A stretch of 64,000 nt of DNA, taken from a virus. The notes beneath the pieces are model-generated. The model had not been told where the DNA came from. It worked only from the letters and a program-made list of their open reading frames with translations, and made no database searches. The DNA lies in IMG/VR virus record IMGVR_UViG_3300025584_000449, positions 62,001 to 126,000 of that record. The stretch is one strand, 5' to 3'. Within the stretch, counting starts at the first letter, position 1. Each line of letters starts with the position of its first letter. Of the stretch, positions 62,801 to 64,000 are shown piece by piece. Both the position numbers and the translations under genes were made by a program.

Positions 62801-64000
62801 CTAAGTTGTTATTGTACAGTTATCTCCATCGCAATATTTCAATCCTTTGCCATCAATATTAATTGAACTGAAGTCTAATTCTTTTAAGTTACTCTTCATT
62901 TCAATATATTGTTCCTTGGTAATAGCTTCGTATGGAGCCTGCTCATATGAATGAGTACCTAACGGTAAGAAAGACGCACTCTTTAAACGAGTTTCATATA
63001 ACTCAAGTGCGCGAGGGAGATCTTTCTTTTCATTCTCTTGAAATGTGATAGTATTACTAACTGCATTGTCCGCCCAGTACTGCTGGTATTGCGCAGTATT
63101 TTCTAACTGTTCCCACAGAGTTACATCATATTTAGATTTCTCATAAAATTGTTCCTCTACTGGGAACTCTACAACTAAGGTTTTCCCACCTGAGTCATAT
63201 ACGTCATCTTCAATTTTATATCCAGCTTCCCTTAGTATGGGGATTAGCTCTGAAGTATTAGAGAATCTAATACGTCTAATATAATACTTATTTTCTGGAT
63301 AATGTATACCAGGAGTGGCTCCACATAAAAGAGATACCGTACCAGATGGTTTTACTGTAGTAATTTTCTTACTAGTCGGAATAGCCATCCAGTCAGAGAA
63401 GATTTTATCAAGCTCTCTTAGATGCTTGTAAGATTCGTCGCTCCATTTTAACATCTCTCTGCGACCATGTTTACGGAACGCCTGTATAATACCTGATTGT
63501 GATACACCTATGCGTCTGTTCTTAAGCATCTTGGCATTAGTCTCTGGCCAATGTGTTTTAGCTAGAGTCATAGTCTTTGCATATAAATAAGCTAGCTTAA
63601 GTGTGCGTTTATACTCAGCCAAAGTTTCATGATTAGCTGGGAAGGTTTCTACTAGATTACATAGTTCACCTGATTCGAGGAAGATTTCCCCACAAGGATT
63701 AACACCCATAACAAAAGAATCATCACACCACTCGCCCATACGACCATTCCATCTTGCGTTCTCTAACCACAGATACCCAGGCTCACCTTGTTTTATTGTA
63801 TTTTTAGTAGCCTCTGAATAGTCCATGCCTATCGTACAAGCTATAGCATTATTACTTCCATACCTATGTGACTTTAATTTTTCTTCATCATGCTTTAGTT
63901 CCATATACTCTTTATCTAATGGGTCACCTAAAGCTAGAGCAGCAGAACGTCTTACATTACCAGCTATTACACATTTCGAAATATAGTTTTCTATGTCTAC
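62801..64000 (-). CDS. Class II (B12-dependent) ribonucleotide reductase, partial
   Basis: The frame is open to the right window edge, so 399 codons of the C-terminal part are visible. CVIAGNVRRSAALALGD near the edge, MGVNPCGEIFLESGELCNLV with the radical-site Cys and Glu, VKPSGTVSLLCGATPGIHYP and the C-terminal YCDGDNC (Cys-x4-Cys thiol pair) match monomeric adenosylcobalamin-dependent ribonucleoside-triphosphate reductases. The enzyme makes deoxynucleotides for phage replication without needing oxygen, using host or scavenged cobalamin. The N-terminus is outside the window. Confidence 0.9.
   Translation of the reverse strand, partial: VDIENYISKCVIAGNVRRSAALALGDPLDKEYMELKHDEEKLKSHRYGSNNAIACTIGMDYSEATKNTIKQGEPGYLWLENARWNGRMGEWCDDSFVMGVNPCGEIFLESGELCNLVETFPANHETLAEYKRTLKLAYLYAKTMTLAKTHWPETNAKMLKNRRIGVSQSGIIQAFRKHGRREMLKWSDESYKHLRELDKIFSDWMAIPTSKKITTVKPSGTVSLLCGATPGIHYPENKYYIRRIRFSNTSELIPILREAGYKIEDDVYDSGGKTLVVEFPVEEQFYEKSKYDVTLWEQLENTAQYQQYWADNAVSNTITFQENEKKDLPRALELYETRLKSASFLPLGTHSYEQAPYEAITKEQYIEMKSNLKELDFSSINIDGKGLKYCDGDNCTITT

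Noticed and set aside
1-64000. CRISPR arrays, insertion sequences, integrase or attachment sites
   Set aside because: No regularly spaced repeats, transposase, recombinase or flanking direct repeats were found.

Overview
The window is the interior of a tailed-phage genome (Caudoviricetes, myovirus type). It encodes a large terminase subunit, a prohead protease, an HK97-fold major capsid protein, a contractile tail sheath, a tail tube, a gpV-like baseplate spike and several fibres. It also carries a family A DNA polymerase, a sigma-70 factor and an adenosylcobalamin-dependent ribonucleotide reductase that runs off the right edge. The genome is A+T-rich and densely packed, with many 1-8 nt overlaps. 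The host cannot be named. Its promoters look like ordinary sigma-70 promoters and its ribosome binding sites are AGGAG-like.

Layout: 1-11.7 kb is a leftward accessory arm of small genes. It holds a P-loop polynucleotide-kinase-like protein, a tandem array of six Lar-like zinc-ribbon paralogues, an Ead/Ea22-like protein, and a repeat-rich non-coding block at 9.24-9.96 kb. From 11.8 to 17.3 kb are rightward baseplate or virion genes. From 17.5 to 36.3 kb rightward genes for probable virion-delivered proteins alternate with leftward accessory islands. The rightward set includes an ADP-ribosyltransferase-like protein, a 981-aa fusion of a permuted-papain-like domain with a GT-B glycosyltransferase, a zincin and a DarT-like protein; the islands include an RNA ligase and a calcineurin-like phosphoesterase. 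A nucleotidyltransferase and the terminase follow. From 36.3 to 54.4 kb is the rightward head, neck and tail module. From 54.4 kb to the end is a leftward replication and regulation module. It holds a DUF1599-like gene, polA split by a group I intron with an HNH ORF, sigma, a holin-like membrane protein, a compact ubiquitin-like cassette (E1, JAB peptidase, Ubl ending in GG) beside a 792-aa unknown protein, and the reductase.

Two promoter grammars are visible. One is TTGACA-N17-TATATT, nearly invariant, in front of virion-type genes and several times so close to the ATG that the mRNA should be leaderless. The other is GGTATAAGAAT without an obvious -35. It sits just downstream of terminators and in front of accessory genes, and in three places in front of short non-coding terminated stretches that may be small RNAs.

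The most notable systems are the Ubl-JAB-E1 cassette at 58.3-59.5 kb and the enzyme-rich set of probable injected effectors at 18-33 kb. Five genes share the same kind of lesion: each is restored by adding one A to a short A-run. No portal gene, tRNA, integrase, CRISPR array or reverse transcriptase was recognised.
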